Shown: positions 1-10,601 of the stretch, piece after piece | Position numbering within the stretch: position 1 is the stretch's first letter | How the letters are laid out: each line of letters begins with the position of its first letter | Assembly (NCBI GenBank): GCA_019237205.1 | Contig: JAFAHO010000262.1 | Location: 1-64,000 of the forward strand | DNA: 64,000 bases | Source: Hyphomicrobiales bacterium | Lineage (GTDB): Bacteria > Pseudomonadota > Alphaproteobacteria > Rhizobiales > Beijerinckiaceae | Direction of reading: 5' to 3' | Position numbers and translations under genes: made by a program | Notes under the pieces: generated by a model | What the model saw: the letters and a program-made list of their open reading frames with translations, nothing else | Database searches by the model: none | Told to the model about the DNA's origin: nothing

Positions 1-3
1 AAA

Positions 4-516
4 TCAGGCGGTCCGCTGCTGTTGCTGCCCGCCGGCGGCCGCGAGCCGCTGCAAATAGAGGGAGTGGAAATCGATCGGGTCGATGTAAAGCGGGGGGTAA
101 GAGCCGCCACGCACGGCGTCCGCAATGATCTGTCGCGCAAAGGGAAACAAGAGACGGGGCCCTTCAATCATGACCACCGGCTGCAACTGCTCTGGAGGAA
201 AATTCTCGACCCGGAATACGCCTGCGTAATTGAGCTCGAACTTGAACATCGTATCCGCGCCCTGGCCGGCCCCTCCCTCGAGGACCAGGCTCACCTCATA
301 ATCGGTCGGGGCGAGCTGGCGCGCGTTGACATTGATCTGCACCGAGATGTTGGGAGCAGTCTGCTGGGGACCGAGGGTTCGAGGCGCGTTGGGATTCTCA
401 AATGACATGTCCTTGGTATATTGGGCGAGAACGGAGAATTTCGGGCTCGCGGGAGCCGCGCCTGCTCCGTTGCTGGCCGGCGCTGCGCCTGTTCCGTTGC
501 CGTTCTGATCTGCCAC
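4..516 (-). CDS. secB: Protein-export chaperone SecB
   Basis: SecB is a cytosolic homotetrameric chaperone that holds preproteins unfolded and hands them to SecA. The 170-residue product has the family core: [19 protein letters not shown] near residues 27-45, [14 protein letters not shown], then a C-terminal half ending in Pro/Gln-rich residues with [13 protein letters not shown] and [11 protein letters not shown] place the start at a GTG (516) giving VADQNGNG, because a GGAG lies about 9 bases upstream and this matches the usual family length. The open frame continues to 801, but that extension is arginine-rich and unlike SecB. The gene is downstream of, and separate from, the Nramp-like gene on the same strand. 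Identity is firm; the start is inferred. Confidence 0.93.
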   Translation of the reverse strand: MADQNGNGTGAAPASNGAGAAPASPKFSVLAQYTKDMSFENPNAPRTLGPQQTAPNISVQINVNARQLAPTDYEVSLVLEGGAGQGADTMFKFELNYAGVFRVENFPPEQLQPVVMIEGPRLLFPFARQIIADAVRGGSYPPLYIDPIDFHSLYLQRLAAAGGQQQQRTA

Positions 517-676
517 CAATCCGCTCCGCGAAAGTGTTGCGCCAAAGCGCGCGACGGCGTCGCCTGGGCTTTCCGAATTCTTCAATAGGGCGTCGCCTAG
601 CACGGCGCTCCCAGCCGAACAAGCGTCCGAGATCCGCCGGACCGCTTCTCGCCGCCCGCCGCCTTCGCCAGGCCGG

Positions 677-704
677 CGAGAAGAGGCGGGCGAGAAGAGG
701 CGGG
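677..704. repeat. Two tandem copies of a 14-base unit
   Basis: The unit CGAGAAGAGGCGGG occurs twice back to back in the 280-base gap between the Nramp-like gene and secB. I see no protein-coding signal in this gap. It is probably a simple slippage duplication in the secB leader region. Confidence 0.7.
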
Positions 705-797
705 CGAACCGGTCCCGCGGGGGGCGCGAGCTTTGAGCGCGAATATCCCGGCATTCGGCGCGCCTCTCAAGACGGCTTGCAAGAACGTGCGAGCCCC

Positions 798-2090
798 TCA
801 CGCGCCCCAGGTCGCGAACATACCGAGGGCGGCGAGCGCCATCGCCGCGGTGGCGAGCCAGCCGAAGGCCTTCAGCAGCGGCCGCAACGCGAACTGACCC
901 ATGACTTTATTTCGCGAGGCCATCACCATGATCATGACCATGATCGGAACCGCGGCGACGCCGTTGATCACCGCGCTCCAGAACAAGGCCTTGATCGGAT
1001 CCAGGGGCGTGAAGTTGAGACTTGCGCCGATCAAAGTCGCCAAGGCGATTGTGCCGTAAAACGCTGGCGCCCGGCCCGGGCGGCGACCCAACCCCACTCT
1101 CCACTTCAGCCCCTCGCCCACCGCATAGGCCGCGCTGCCGGCCAAAACCGGCACGGCGAGCAGTCCGGTGCCGATGATGCCGAGCGCAAAGATCGTAAAG
1201 GCGAAACCGCCGGCGATCGGACGCAACGCCTCGGCGGCCTGCGATGAGGTTTGAATGTCGGTGACGCCGTGCGCGTTCAATGTCGCGGCCGTCGTCAGCA
1301 TGATGAAGAGGGCGATGATGTTTGAGAAGCCCATTCCGACCAGCGTATCGATCCGCATGCGCGCCATATGCGCCGGCGCTTGCTCGGGCGCCTTCAGGAG
1401 CGGCTTGGCGATCGGATCCTGCTTTTCGTCCTCAACCTCCTCGGCGGCCTGCCAAAAGAAGAGATAAGGACTGATCGTCGTGCCGAATACGGCGACGACC
1501 ACGGTGAAATAGCCGCCGTCGAGGCTGATATGCGGCAGAACGAGGTTCTTCGCCACGGTCAGCCAGGGCACGCCGACGACGAACGTCGTGCCGACATAGG
1601 CGAAGAGCGAGAGGGTCAGCCACCTCAGCAGCGAAGCGTAGCGGGCGTAGGTTATGAAAACCTCTGCGAGAACGGTCAAAAGCGCGAAGCCCGCGATGTA
1701 GACGGCCGCGGGTCCATCGATGAGCAGGCGAAGCGCTGCGGCCATGGCGCCGAGATCGGCTCCGAGATTGATCGTGTTGGCGACGACGAGCAGCCCGACG
1801 AGGGGGTAAAGCAGCCACGCCGGATAATGCTTACGGATATTTCCGGCGAGACCTCTGCCCGTTACCCTGCCCATCTGAGCGCTGATCAACTGGATCGCGC
1901 ACATCAGCGGATAGGTGAGCAGCAGCGTCCACCCCAGGCTGTAACCAAACTGCGCGCCGGCCTGGGAATAGGTCGCGATGCCGCTGGGGTCGTCGTCTGA
2001 AGCGCCGGTGATGAGGCCGGGTCCCATGACGTCCCGCCAGCCCTGCGGCTGTCCGATCGCCTCGCGCGTCGGAGCGATCGGCACATTCAT
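798..2090 (-). CDS. Nramp-family divalent metal transporter, atypical motif
   Basis: The 430-residue, strongly hydrophobic protein has about 11 membrane segments and the Nramp fold signatures. TM1 carries [14 protein letters not shown] (residues 32-45) in place of the classical DPGN, and TM6 carries [16 protein letters not shown] in place of the Met-Pro-His/Asn motif. Canonical Nramp proteins import Mn2+ or Fe2+ with protons, and the TM6 methionine favours these soft metals. Its absence suggests another ion, perhaps Mg2+ as in the Nramp-related NRMT branch, but this is inference. Start ATG at 2090. No Mn- or Fe-responsive riboswitch is obvious upstream, and no helper genes are adjacent. Confidence 0.85.
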   Translation of the reverse strand: MNVPIAPTREAIGQPQGWRDVMGPGLITGASDDDPSGIATYSQAGAQFGYSLGWTLLLTYPLMCAIQLISAQMGRVTGRGLAGNIRKHYPAWLLYPLVGLLVVANTINLGADLGAMAAALRLLIDGPAAVYIAGFALLTVLAEVFITYARYASLLRWLTLSLFAYVGTTFVVGVPWLTVAKNLVLPHISLDGGYFTVVVAVFGTTISPYLFFWQAAEEVEDEKQDPIAKPLLKAPEQAPAHMARMRIDTLVGMGFSNIIALFIMLTTAATLNAHGVTDIQTSSQAAEALRPIAGGFAFTIFALGIIGTGLLAVPVLAGSAAYAVGEGLKWRVGLGRRPGRAPAFYGTIALATLIGASLNFTPLDPIKALFWSAVINGVAAVPIMVMIMVMASRNKVMGQFALRPLLKAFGWLATAAMALAALGMFATWGA

Positions 2091-2330
2091 AAATTGGCTC
2101 CGCCCGAGATTGCAGGTGGGTCAGCGTGAAGACGCACAAATAACGTCTAAAGCTCCGTCGCAGTTCCGCGCTCAGCGGGCAAAATGCCGGCGAAAATCGT
2201 TCGCCGGTTGTTGAGCTGAAGGGCAATCGAATGATTTCAGGCGCCGTCGCAGAATGTTCGAGTGCAACCCGAGCGGAACCAGCGCCGCGAGCGGGCGTTG
2301 TTCGGATAGGGTCAGTATGTCGCGGATCAG

Positions 2331-2732
2331 ATGATGAATGGGGACCCGTGCCAATCGTCCGAGGCTCAGGTTTGCACGGTGCTCCTGATTGAGGATGAAG
2401 TCCTGATCCGGTTCGACGCAGCAGAAGCATTGCGCGAGGCAGGCATGTGCGTAATCGAAGCGCACAATGCAGATGAGGCAATGGAGCACCTCGAAGCGGG
2501 AAAGTCCGTCGACTTTGTCTTCACGGACATAGAGATGCCCGGCACGATGAATGGTCTCGCATTTTGCGCTGCGGTCGAGCGCCGATTTCCCCGGCTCAAG
2601 TTCCTGGTGACATCGGGCCGAGCATCAGCAGACGAGGCCGCGTCGACCCGGTCGTTTATTTCCAAGCCCTACGACCCAGCCGATGTCGTCGCTTACATCC
2701 GCGCCGCGTTGGCGGAACAGCCCCCGGATTGA
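2331..2732 (+). CDS. Single-domain response regulator (receiver only)
   Basis: The 133-residue protein is one CheY-like receiver domain with no output domain. The key residues are all visible: acidic pair E21-D22 (LLIEDEVL), phosphoacceptor D66 (FTDIEMPG), T94 (LVTSG) and K112 (SKPYDP). It lies 9 bases ahead of a second stand-alone receiver and about 0.9 kb upstream of the start of an HWE histidine kinase in the same direction, so the three probably form one signalling unit. Stand-alone receivers usually act as phosphate shuttles or by binding a partner. The upstream 240 bases show no gene. Confidence 0.88.
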   Translation: MMNGDPCQSSEAQVCTVLLIEDEVLIRFDAAEALREAGMCVIEAHNADEAMEHLEAGKSVDFVFTDIEMPGTMNGLAFCAAVERRFPRLKFLVTSGRASADEAASTRSFISKPYDPADVVAYIRAALAEQPPD

Positions 2733-2741
2733 AAGCCATGG

Positions 2742-3146
2742 ATGACAGCAATGTCAGGTAGTCATTGTATTCTTATGGTTGAGCCGGATGTTCTTGTTCG
2801 CCAGCCAATCGCCGAATACTTGCGTGAGTGCGGGTACAAGGTCGTGGAGACGGGGAACACAGACGAAGCGCTTGTGGTCATGAACGCGGGCACAATGGCG
2901 GTCGATATCATCCTCGCCGACGCGCAAGCCCCCGGAAAACTGGACGGATTTGGGCTGGCCCGCTGGATGAGACAAAACCGCCCAAGCGCCAAAGTGATTC
3001 TGGCGGGAACCGTGGCAAACGAGGCGAAGGAAGCTGGCGACCTTTGCGAGGACGGACCCCGTCTCTCCAAACCCTATGATCCACAACTTCTTGTCGATCG
3101 CATTAAGCGCGCGATCGCGACTCGGGATCGCATCAATAAGCCTTGA
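2742..3146 (+). CDS. Second single-domain response regulator
   Basis: The 134-residue protein is a receiver domain with E14/D16 (MVEPDVLVR), phosphoacceptor D60 (ILADAQAPG), T90 (LAGT) and K110 (LSKPYDP). It shares the SKPYDP signature with the preceding receiver, so the pair probably arose by duplication and diverged. The usual IEMPG after the phosphorylated Asp is AQAPG here. An alternative start lies at 2751 (MSGSHC). There is no output domain, so it probably acts as a phosphate sink or adaptor for the neighbouring kinase. Confidence 0.85.
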   Translation: MTAMSGSHCILMVEPDVLVRQPIAEYLRECGYKVVETGNTDEALVVMNAGTMAVDIILADAQAPGKLDGFGLARWMRQNRPSAKVILAGTVANEAKEAGDLCEDGPRLSKPYDPQLLVDRIKRAIATRDRINKP

Positions 3147-3217
3147 TCCAAATCCGGGCTCGGAGGAGAGAAGGACAGGCGAATTTTCGACGGCGGTCGG
3201 CGTCCAAGGAGTCGGTC

Positions 3218-4678
3218 ATGAGCAATACGCCCCAGGCTGCCACTATTGCCTCGCTGCATGTGCCGGAAACGGGGCGCCCGCGGAAGGACGTACCCGATGG
3301 TTCTGCCACCGCCGACATCGATTTCTTTCAGATCGTTCAAGATCTGCCGGTCGCCGTCTATTCGACAGACGCCGTGGGGCGCATCACGTTCTACAATGAG
3401 GCTGCCGCGTCCCTGTGGGGACGGCATCCGAAATTGGGCGAGGATTGGTGGTGCGGCTCGTGGCGTCTCTATTGGCCGGACGGCAGGCCGATGGGACACG
3501 ACGAGTGTCCGATGGCCGTCACGCTGGAAACGGGTTGCGCCGCGCAAGGGGCGGAGGCGATCGCCGAGCGACCCGACGGCACGCGCGTTCCCTTTCTTGC
3601 TTACCCGACGCCCCTGCGCAACGGCGCCGGACAGCTCGTCGGCGCAGTCAACATCCTGGTTGACATCGCCGAACGCAAACGAAACGAAGCAGCCGCCCAG
3701 CACTACGCCGCGATTGTCGAATCGTCCGACGACGCGATCCTGTCGAAAGACATCAACGGCGTCATTACGAGCTGGAACGACGGCGCGCAGCGTCTCTTCG
3801 GGTATACCAGCGAGGAAGCGGTCGGCAAGCCTGTAACTCTGCTCATTCCAGTCGAGCGCCACGACGAAGAACCTAGAATCCTCGAACGCATCCGTCGCGG
3901 TGAGAGGATCGATCATTACGAGACTGTCCGACAACGCAAGGATGGGAGCTTGGTTGACATTTCGCTAACCGTTTCGCCAGTCAGAGACCGCTCCGGCAAT
4001 ATCATCGGCGCGTCCAAAATTGCCCGTAACATCACCGAGCGGAAAAAGGCGGAAGAGCAGCAAGATTTGCTGCTCAGGGAGATGGATCATCGCATCAAGA
4101 ACCTTTTTGCGCTGGCGATCGGCATCGTGAGCTTGAGCGGCCGCTCGGCGAGAAACGTTCAGGACCTTGTCAAATCGGCGCGCGAACGTCTATCGGCTCT
4201 TGCTCGGGCGTGTGCGCTAACGCTGTTGCGCGGCCCGGGCGATGATCCGCAAGCGAGAAAGCCAACGATGCTGCATTCCCTCATTCGGACAATCATCGCG
4301 CCTCACGAGAACATTGAGGAGGCGCAAGCCGAGCGGATTAGAATCGCGGGACCTGACCTTCAGATTTCCGGCCCGGCGATCTCGAGTCTGGCGCTTCTGC
4401 TGCACGAATTCGGAACAAATTCCGCAAAATTTGGAGCGCTCTCCGCGCAAAATGGGCAGGTCGAGATCGTCGGCGCCGAACATGGCCAAACCCTTGTCCT
4501 CACATGGACTGAACGCGGCGGACCCGCCATCGCCGGTCCGCCAGACCGTGAAGGTTTTGGCGCCGCCCTCACGCGCGCAACAGTCACGGGCCAACTCGGC
4601 GGGGAAATCTCGCAGGACTGGAGGCCCGAAGGACTCGTCATCCGGCTATCCCTGCCGCGCGAGCGGTTGACAGGATGA
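3218..4678 (+). CDS. PAS-containing HWE-family sensor histidine kinase
   Basis: The 486-residue cytosolic sensor kinase has no membrane segment. It has two PAS domains: about residues 36-145, ending NILVDIAERKR, and about 155-275, ending ARNITERKK. These are followed by an HWE dimerisation domain with the phosphorylated H291 in EMDHRIKNLFALAIG, and a C-terminal ATPase domain with HEFGTNSAKFGAL. HWE kinases are typical of alphaproteobacteria, and PAS domains often bind flavin or haem or sense redox and light. I chose ATG 3218 because AGGAG precedes it at good spacing; the frame is open further upstream. The two receivers upstream are the likely phosphotransfer partners. Confidence 0.9.
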   Translation: MSNTPQAATIASLHVPETGRPRKDVPDGSATADIDFFQIVQDLPVAVYSTDAVGRITFYNEAAASLWGRHPKLGEDWWCGSWRLYWPDGRPMGHDECPMAVTLETGCAAQGAEAIAERPDGTRVPFLAYPTPLRNGAGQLVGAVNILVDIAERKRNEAAAQHYAAIVESSDDAILSKDINGVITSWNDGAQRLFGYTSEEAVGKPVTLLIPVERHDEEPRILERIRRGERIDHYETVRQRKDGSLVDISLTVSPVRDRSGNIIGASKIARNITERKKAEEQQDLLLREMDHRIKNLFALAIGIVSLSGRSARNVQDLVKSARERLSALARACALTLLRGPGDDPQARKPTMLHSLIRTIIAPHENIEEAQAERIRIAGPDLQISGPAISSLALLLHEFGTNSAKFGALSAQNGQVEIVGAEHGQTLVLTWTERGGPAIAGPPDREGFGAALTRATVTGQLGGEISQDWRPEGLVIRLSLPRERLTG

Positions 4679-4726
4679 ACTGTGCGGCGGAGCGTCCTCG
4701 GCCGATCTCCAGGCGGCAATAAAAAG

Positions 4727-4760
4727 GACGCGCACGCTCGAGGGATCTTGCGCGCGCGTC
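4727..4760 (-). terminator. Rho-independent terminator for the DUF1236 gene
   Basis: GACGCGC (4727-4733) pairs with GCGCGTC (4754-4760), with further partial pairing inward. On the minus strand the stem is followed by CCTTTTTATT. It sits in the convergent gap between the kinase and the DUF1236 gene, so it mainly ends the latter. Confidence 0.65.
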
Positions 4761-4833
4761 TATCCGGAAAGGCCGCCTGCCGGTCGGAGGGGCGAGGGAA
4801 GCCGCAGCAGACGGCCTGCGCCGGAGAAGGCCT

Positions 4834-6048
4834 TTACCTTATGACTTCGACGACCTCGCGGGTGTCCGGGTCGACGAGGACGACTTGGTCGTTCGCGAGG
4901 AAGAGACGGTAGCGCTCGATCATCGGGATCTGAACGACCACCGCGTGCGGGACCGGTTCAAGCGCGATGTCGGAAGGAACCGTCGCGCCGTCGGCGAGAT
5001 CCGCCTGCGCCGGCGCTTCGGGCGCGCCCTCACGGCGAACGGCCTCCAACAGCATACGCTGCTGGGCCTCGGTCAGATTGATCCTTGCGGGCCCTTCCAT
5101 CGCCTGTGTCGGGCCGCCCTCGCGAATGATTTCGACCACGCGGCGCGTGGAGGGCTCGACGATGAAGATCTCCTCGTTTACTGCGACATAATCGTAGCCG
5201 CGATATTCAGGTACGAGTTCGACGACCGCAGGCGGCAGCGGGCGCAGATCCACCTCGCCCGGCAGCAAACCACCGACGCTCACGTTGATGTTCACGTTCT
5301 GTGGCGAAGACGTCGCCAACAGCGTGTCGGCAATCCGCGAGGCGTTCTCCTTGGAGATATGCGCGCCGCCCATCGCCTGAACGTTTCCGCCGCCATGGCG
5401 TGGCGCGGAGGCCGAGGCCTGACCGGTCGCCGGCGGCTTTTCGTTTTGGCCGGACTGCGCCTGGCCCTGAGCGGCGCCGTGGTCGGCGGCAGGCCCGGTT
5501 TGGGCCTCGTTGCCCGCGCCCTTCTGAGGCTGCGGCGTCTGGCCCATCCGCTCTTCGCCTCGGGTCCCGTTTTCGCTCTGTGCGGCTTGGCCGGCCCGCT
5601 TCTCAGCCTTCTTGCTCGGTTCGCCCTGCGCGGCTGTTCCGGTCTCGCGGTTCATTTGCGCGCCCTGCGCGCCGGTCCCGCGTTCAGGCTGAGCCTGTCC
5701 CGTACGCTCCTCGCCGCGCATTGGTTTTTCCGACTGCCCCTGGTTCGATTGGCGGTCGATTTTGCGTTGCTCTCCCTCCGCCGCCTTGCCTTGAGCCCCT
5801 TCCTCTTTCTGCATGCCGGGCTTGAGGCCCTGGCTGCGTTCGCCCGCGCCTGCGGGCGTCTTCTGCTCCTGCTCATGTCCCATCGGAGACTGCGCCTGCG
5901 CGGTCTCACCACGCTGACCCTTCTCCATCTCGTGCTTTGCAGGCGCCTGGTCCTGTCCGGGTTGCCGCTCTTGAGCCGCTGCCCACCCAGTCGCAACAGC
6001 CGCCGTAAGCGCCGCAGCGGATGCGGCGCCGATCCATGTCCTTCTCAT
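4834..6048 (-). CDS. Secreted low-complexity protein with two DUF1236 repeats
   Basis: The 404-residue protein has a clear signal peptide (MRRTWIGAASAAALTAAVATGWAAAQ). A long linker of about 200 residues follows, rich in Gln, Glu, Lys, Gly and Pro with repeated RGEERTGQ/AQPE-like units, so it is probably disordered. Two C-terminal DUF1236 modules come last: the first ends FIVEPSTRRVVEIIREGG, the second ends VVLVDPDTREVVEVIR. DUF1236 proteins are common in Rhizobiales envelopes and have no established biochemical role. The start at 6048 has GGGAG upstream; an open frame continues to 6495 over the tRNA and is spurious. The antisense frames across the linker are composition artefacts. Confidence 0.82.
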   Translation of the reverse strand: MRRTWIGAASAAALTAAVATGWAAAQERQPGQDQAPAKHEMEKGQRGETAQAQSPMGHEQEQKTPAGAGERSQGLKPGMQKEEGAQGKAAEGEQRKIDRQSNQGQSEKPMRGEERTGQAQPERGTGAQGAQMNRETGTAAQGEPSKKAEKRAGQAAQSENGTRGEERMGQTPQPQKGAGNEAQTGPAADHGAAQGQAQSGQNEKPPATGQASASAPRHGGGNVQAMGGAHISKENASRIADTLLATSSPQNVNINVSVGGLLPGEVDLRPLPPAVVELVPEYRGYDYVAVNEEIFIVEPSTRRVVEIIREGGPTQAMEGPARINLTEAQQRMLLEAVRREGAPEAPAQADLADGATVPSDIALEPVPHAVVVQIPMIERYRLFLANDQVVLVDPDTREVVEVIR

Positions 6049-6319
6049 GACATTCTCCCAAGGTTCATTCGCGGGAATTGGCCGCGGGGGTCCTCGGAAA
6101 CAAATGTCTGCCCCTATTGTTCCGGGCCGGAAGCGCGCTTGCCGCCGCGTGCCGGGATCAGGTTTCAGGACAACCGCTCTCGTTTGGGCGCGAGGCTGGG
6201 TCATCAGCCGGCGAAAACCCAGAGCGGGACGGAAAGGAGTCGGCTGGCGGTTTCGCCGCGACGCGGCGACGGGACCTGACTGCAGTTCGGCTGCCGCCGG
6301 GAATTCAAACCATTGATAT

Positions 6320-6398
<79 letters not shown>

Positions 6399-6507
6399 AT
6401 CTTCCAGATACTCCGCGCGAGGGGCTTCGATTGGGGCGAAGCGCCGGGTCGTTCGCGCGGGCGGCGATATAGCCGCAATCCATCGGCCGCCACAAGGGCT
6501 ATCTTGA

Positions 6508-8448
<1,941 letters not shown>

Positions 8449-8451
8449 AGG

Positions 8452-9564
8452 TCAGGCAGTCGCGACCCACCGCCCGTCTGTGGCCGAGCGCGCCGCTGCG
8501 TGAATGACGCGCTCGATGGCGAGGCCCGTGTCGAAGTCGATGGCCAGCGATGGCTTCCCCGTGATGCGGTTGAGGAGCTCGTGCGCCTCGATGATTTTGA
8601 GATCGTTGAATCCCATCTGGTGCCCGGGGGCGACGATGAAGCGCTCATAAGGAGGGTGGGCCGGACCCATCAGCACGGTCCTGAAACCCTGATCCTCGGC
8701 GGACCCTTGCGCGAGATATACGGAGACTTCGTTGAAGCGCTCCTGATCGAAAAGGATCGCGCCTTTCGCGCCGAAAATCTGCAGCTGCAGCCGCCCCTTG
8801 CGGCCCCAGGCGCAGCGGCTGACCTGGATCGCGCCCGAGGCCCCATTTGGCATCCGCAGGAGGACAGTCGCGACGTCGAAATTCTCGACTGGTCTCCGGC
8901 TCGCGCCGTCCGGCCGATCGGGGTAGGGCTTGCGCATCTCGCCGAACGCCTCGGCCGGCAGGCCGAACAGCGTCGAGACGAGGCTCGTCGGGTGAACGGC
9001 GAAGTCGTCGAGGGCGCCGTAGCCGGCGCTTTTTTCGCTCTTCCACGAGAACGGCGCTTCGGCGTCCGCCATATAGTCCTCGTCCATCTCGATCCGGAAA
9101 TGCGTGACCGGGCCGATTGCGCGCCGCTCCAGCAGCTTCGCGACGTAGCGGATCGCGGGACTCTGGATGTAATTGTAGCCGAGGATCGCGACCCTGCCGC
9201 TCACGCGCGCGGCGGCAGCCATGCGCTCGGCGTCGGCGAGGGCCGGCGCCATCGGCTTCTCGCACCAGACGTGCTTGCCGGCTTCGAGCGCGGCGACCGC
9301 CATCGGCGCATGCCAGGCGTTGGGGGTCGTGATCGAGACGACGTCGACCTCGGGATTTGCGACGAGCGACCGCCAGTCCGAGGTCGATGTCTCGAAGCCG
9401 AATTCGTCGGCGCGCCTGCGCGCCAGACTCTCCTCGACCTCGCAGAGGGCGACCCGCCTCACGGCCGGCTTATCGCCGAAAACCGCCTTGACCCCCGTCC
9501 ACGCAAGCGCATGACACTTGCCCATATAGCCCGTGCCGATCAGTCCGACCCCGATCGTGTCCAT
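8452..9564 (-). CDS. Gfo/Idh/MocA-family NAD(P)-dependent dehydrogenase
   Basis: The 370-residue protein has an N-terminal Rossmann domain with GLIGTGYMG (8-15) and the family catalytic-site motif CEKPMAP (E102-K103-P104). A C-terminal beta-sheet substrate domain follows. Members oxidise the hydroxyl groups of sugars or inositols. The exact substrate cannot be read from sequence. It is transcribed divergently from an RpiR/MurR regulator that starts about 150 bases away, so that regulator probably controls it in response to a phosphosugar or inositol intermediate. Confidence 0.88.
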   Translation of the reverse strand: MDTIGVGLIGTGYMGKCHALAWTGVKAVFGDKPAVRRVALCEVEESLARRRADEFGFETSTSDWRSLVANPEVDVVSITTPNAWHAPMAVAALEAGKHVWCEKPMAPALADAERMAAAARVSGRVAILGYNYIQSPAIRYVAKLLERRAIGPVTHFRIEMDEDYMADAEAPFSWKSEKSAGYGALDDFAVHPTSLVSTLFGLPAEAFGEMRKPYPDRPDGASRRPVENFDVATVLLRMPNGASGAIQVSRCAWGRKGRLQLQIFGAKGAILFDQERFNEVSVYLAQGSAEDQGFRTVLMGPAHPPYERFIVAPGHQMGFNDLKIIEAHELLNRITGKPSLAIDFDTGLAIERVIHAAARSATDGRWVATA

Positions 9565-9638
9565 GGTCGCCGCCTCCCGTCATGCGTTCGAGTCCAAAAC
9601 GGCTCGCCATAACAAAAATTTCACAAGACGCGCAATTT

Positions 9639-9656
9639 GGAATATTCATTCTATTC
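9639..9656. promoter_or_regulatory. Candidate RpiR operator in the divergent intergenic region
   Basis: GGAATATTCATTCTATTC contains the 8-base palindrome GAATATTC and a further ATTC half-site, in a locally AT-rich patch between the Gfo/Idh gene and the RpiR gene. Several RpiR-family regulators bind GGAA/TTCC-type inverted repeats. Assignment here is by position and pattern only. Confidence 0.4.
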
Positions 9657-9710
9657 GTGAGTCGGGAGCGCCCAACGCCGAAGGCGGCGGCAGCGGGGCA
9701 GGGAGGAGCG

Positions 9711-10559
9711 ATGGACGACGCGACGACGATGGAGCCGCCGCAGAGTTTGGAAGCGCTGAAGCGCCGGCTGATCGAGATCGAGCCGCATCTGCCCAAGCGC
9801 TTGCGCCAGGCCGCGGGCTATGCGCTCGAGCATCCGGACGAATTCGCCCTCGGCACGGCCTCCGCCATCGCCCGCAGCGCGCATGTGCAGGCCTCGACCC
9901 TGGTGCGCCTGGCCCAGACGCTTGGCTTCGGCGGCTTCTCCGATCTGCAGGAGGTGTTCCGCTCGCACTTACGCAACCGTTGGCCGGCCTATTCCGAGCG
10001 CCTGAAGGCCCTGCACGAGCGCGCGCGCGACAGCGGCGATCCGACCCATCTCCTGTTTGGCTTCGCCGATTCGGCCGCCTCTTCGCTCGCGCGCCTGCGC
10101 GACAGCGTTCAGCGGCGCGATCTCGACCGGGCGATCGCTCTCTTGGCGCGCGCGCGAACGATCTATTGCCTCGGCCAGCGGCGGGCGTTCAGCGTCGCGC
10201 ATTACCTCACCTATGCGCTGGGCCAGCTCGGCCTGCCTGTTCGCCTGATCGACAATGTCGGCGGGCTCGGGCCGGAGCAAATGGCGCGCGCCGGCCCGGG
10301 CGACGCACTGATCGCGATCAGCTTCTCTCCCTATTCGCCATTCACCGTCGACCTCGCCAAACGCGCGCGAGAGGCCGGCGCGCCGATCGTGGTCTTCACC
10401 GACAGCGCGCTTTCACCCCTCGCGGGCCTTGCGGACGTGCGCTTCGAGATCGTGGAGAGCGACTTCGGCTCGTTCCGCTCGCTCGCAGCGACCTTCTGCC
10501 TCGCGATGACGCTTGCGGTCGGGGTCGGCGAGCATCGGGCGGGGATGGCGGGCAAGTAG
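9711..10559 (+). CDS. RpiR/MurR-family transcriptional regulator
   Basis: The 282-residue protein has an N-terminal HTH_6 domain (residues ~15-90, with GTASAIARSAHVQASTLVRL) and a C-terminal SIS domain (~125-255) that in this family senses a phosphorylated sugar. Start ATG 9711 has a GGGAGGAG ribosome site; an upstream in-frame ATG at 9582 would add 43 poorly conserved-looking residues. It faces away from the Gfo/Idh dehydrogenase gene with a shared control region. The likely role is substrate-responsive control of that gene. Confidence 0.9.
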   Translation: MDDATTMEPPQSLEALKRRLIEIEPHLPKRLRQAAGYALEHPDEFALGTASAIARSAHVQASTLVRLAQTLGFGGFSDLQEVFRSHLRNRWPAYSERLKALHERARDSGDPTHLLFGFADSAASSLARLRDSVQRRDLDRAIALLARARTIYCLGQRRAFSVAHYLTYALGQLGLPVRLIDNVGGLGPEQMARAGPGDALIAISFSPYSPFTVDLAKRAREAGAPIVVFTDSALSPLAGLADVRFEIVESDFGSFRSLAATFCLAMTLAVGVGEHRAGMAGK

Positions 10560-10601
10560 AAAAATTCCTTGGCGGCGGGAAAAAGAGCCGGCGGCCGATC
10601 G

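Noticed and set aside
402-1247. Plus-strand frame over the secB leader and Nramp-like gene
   Set aside because: Antisense to two recognisable genes; composition is of the shadow type.
4885-6279. A 464-residue plus-strand frame opposite the DUF1236 gene
   Set aside because: It is antisense to a gene with signal peptide, repeats, ribosome site and terminator. Its sequence is Arg/Leu-rich, typical of GC-rich shadow frames.
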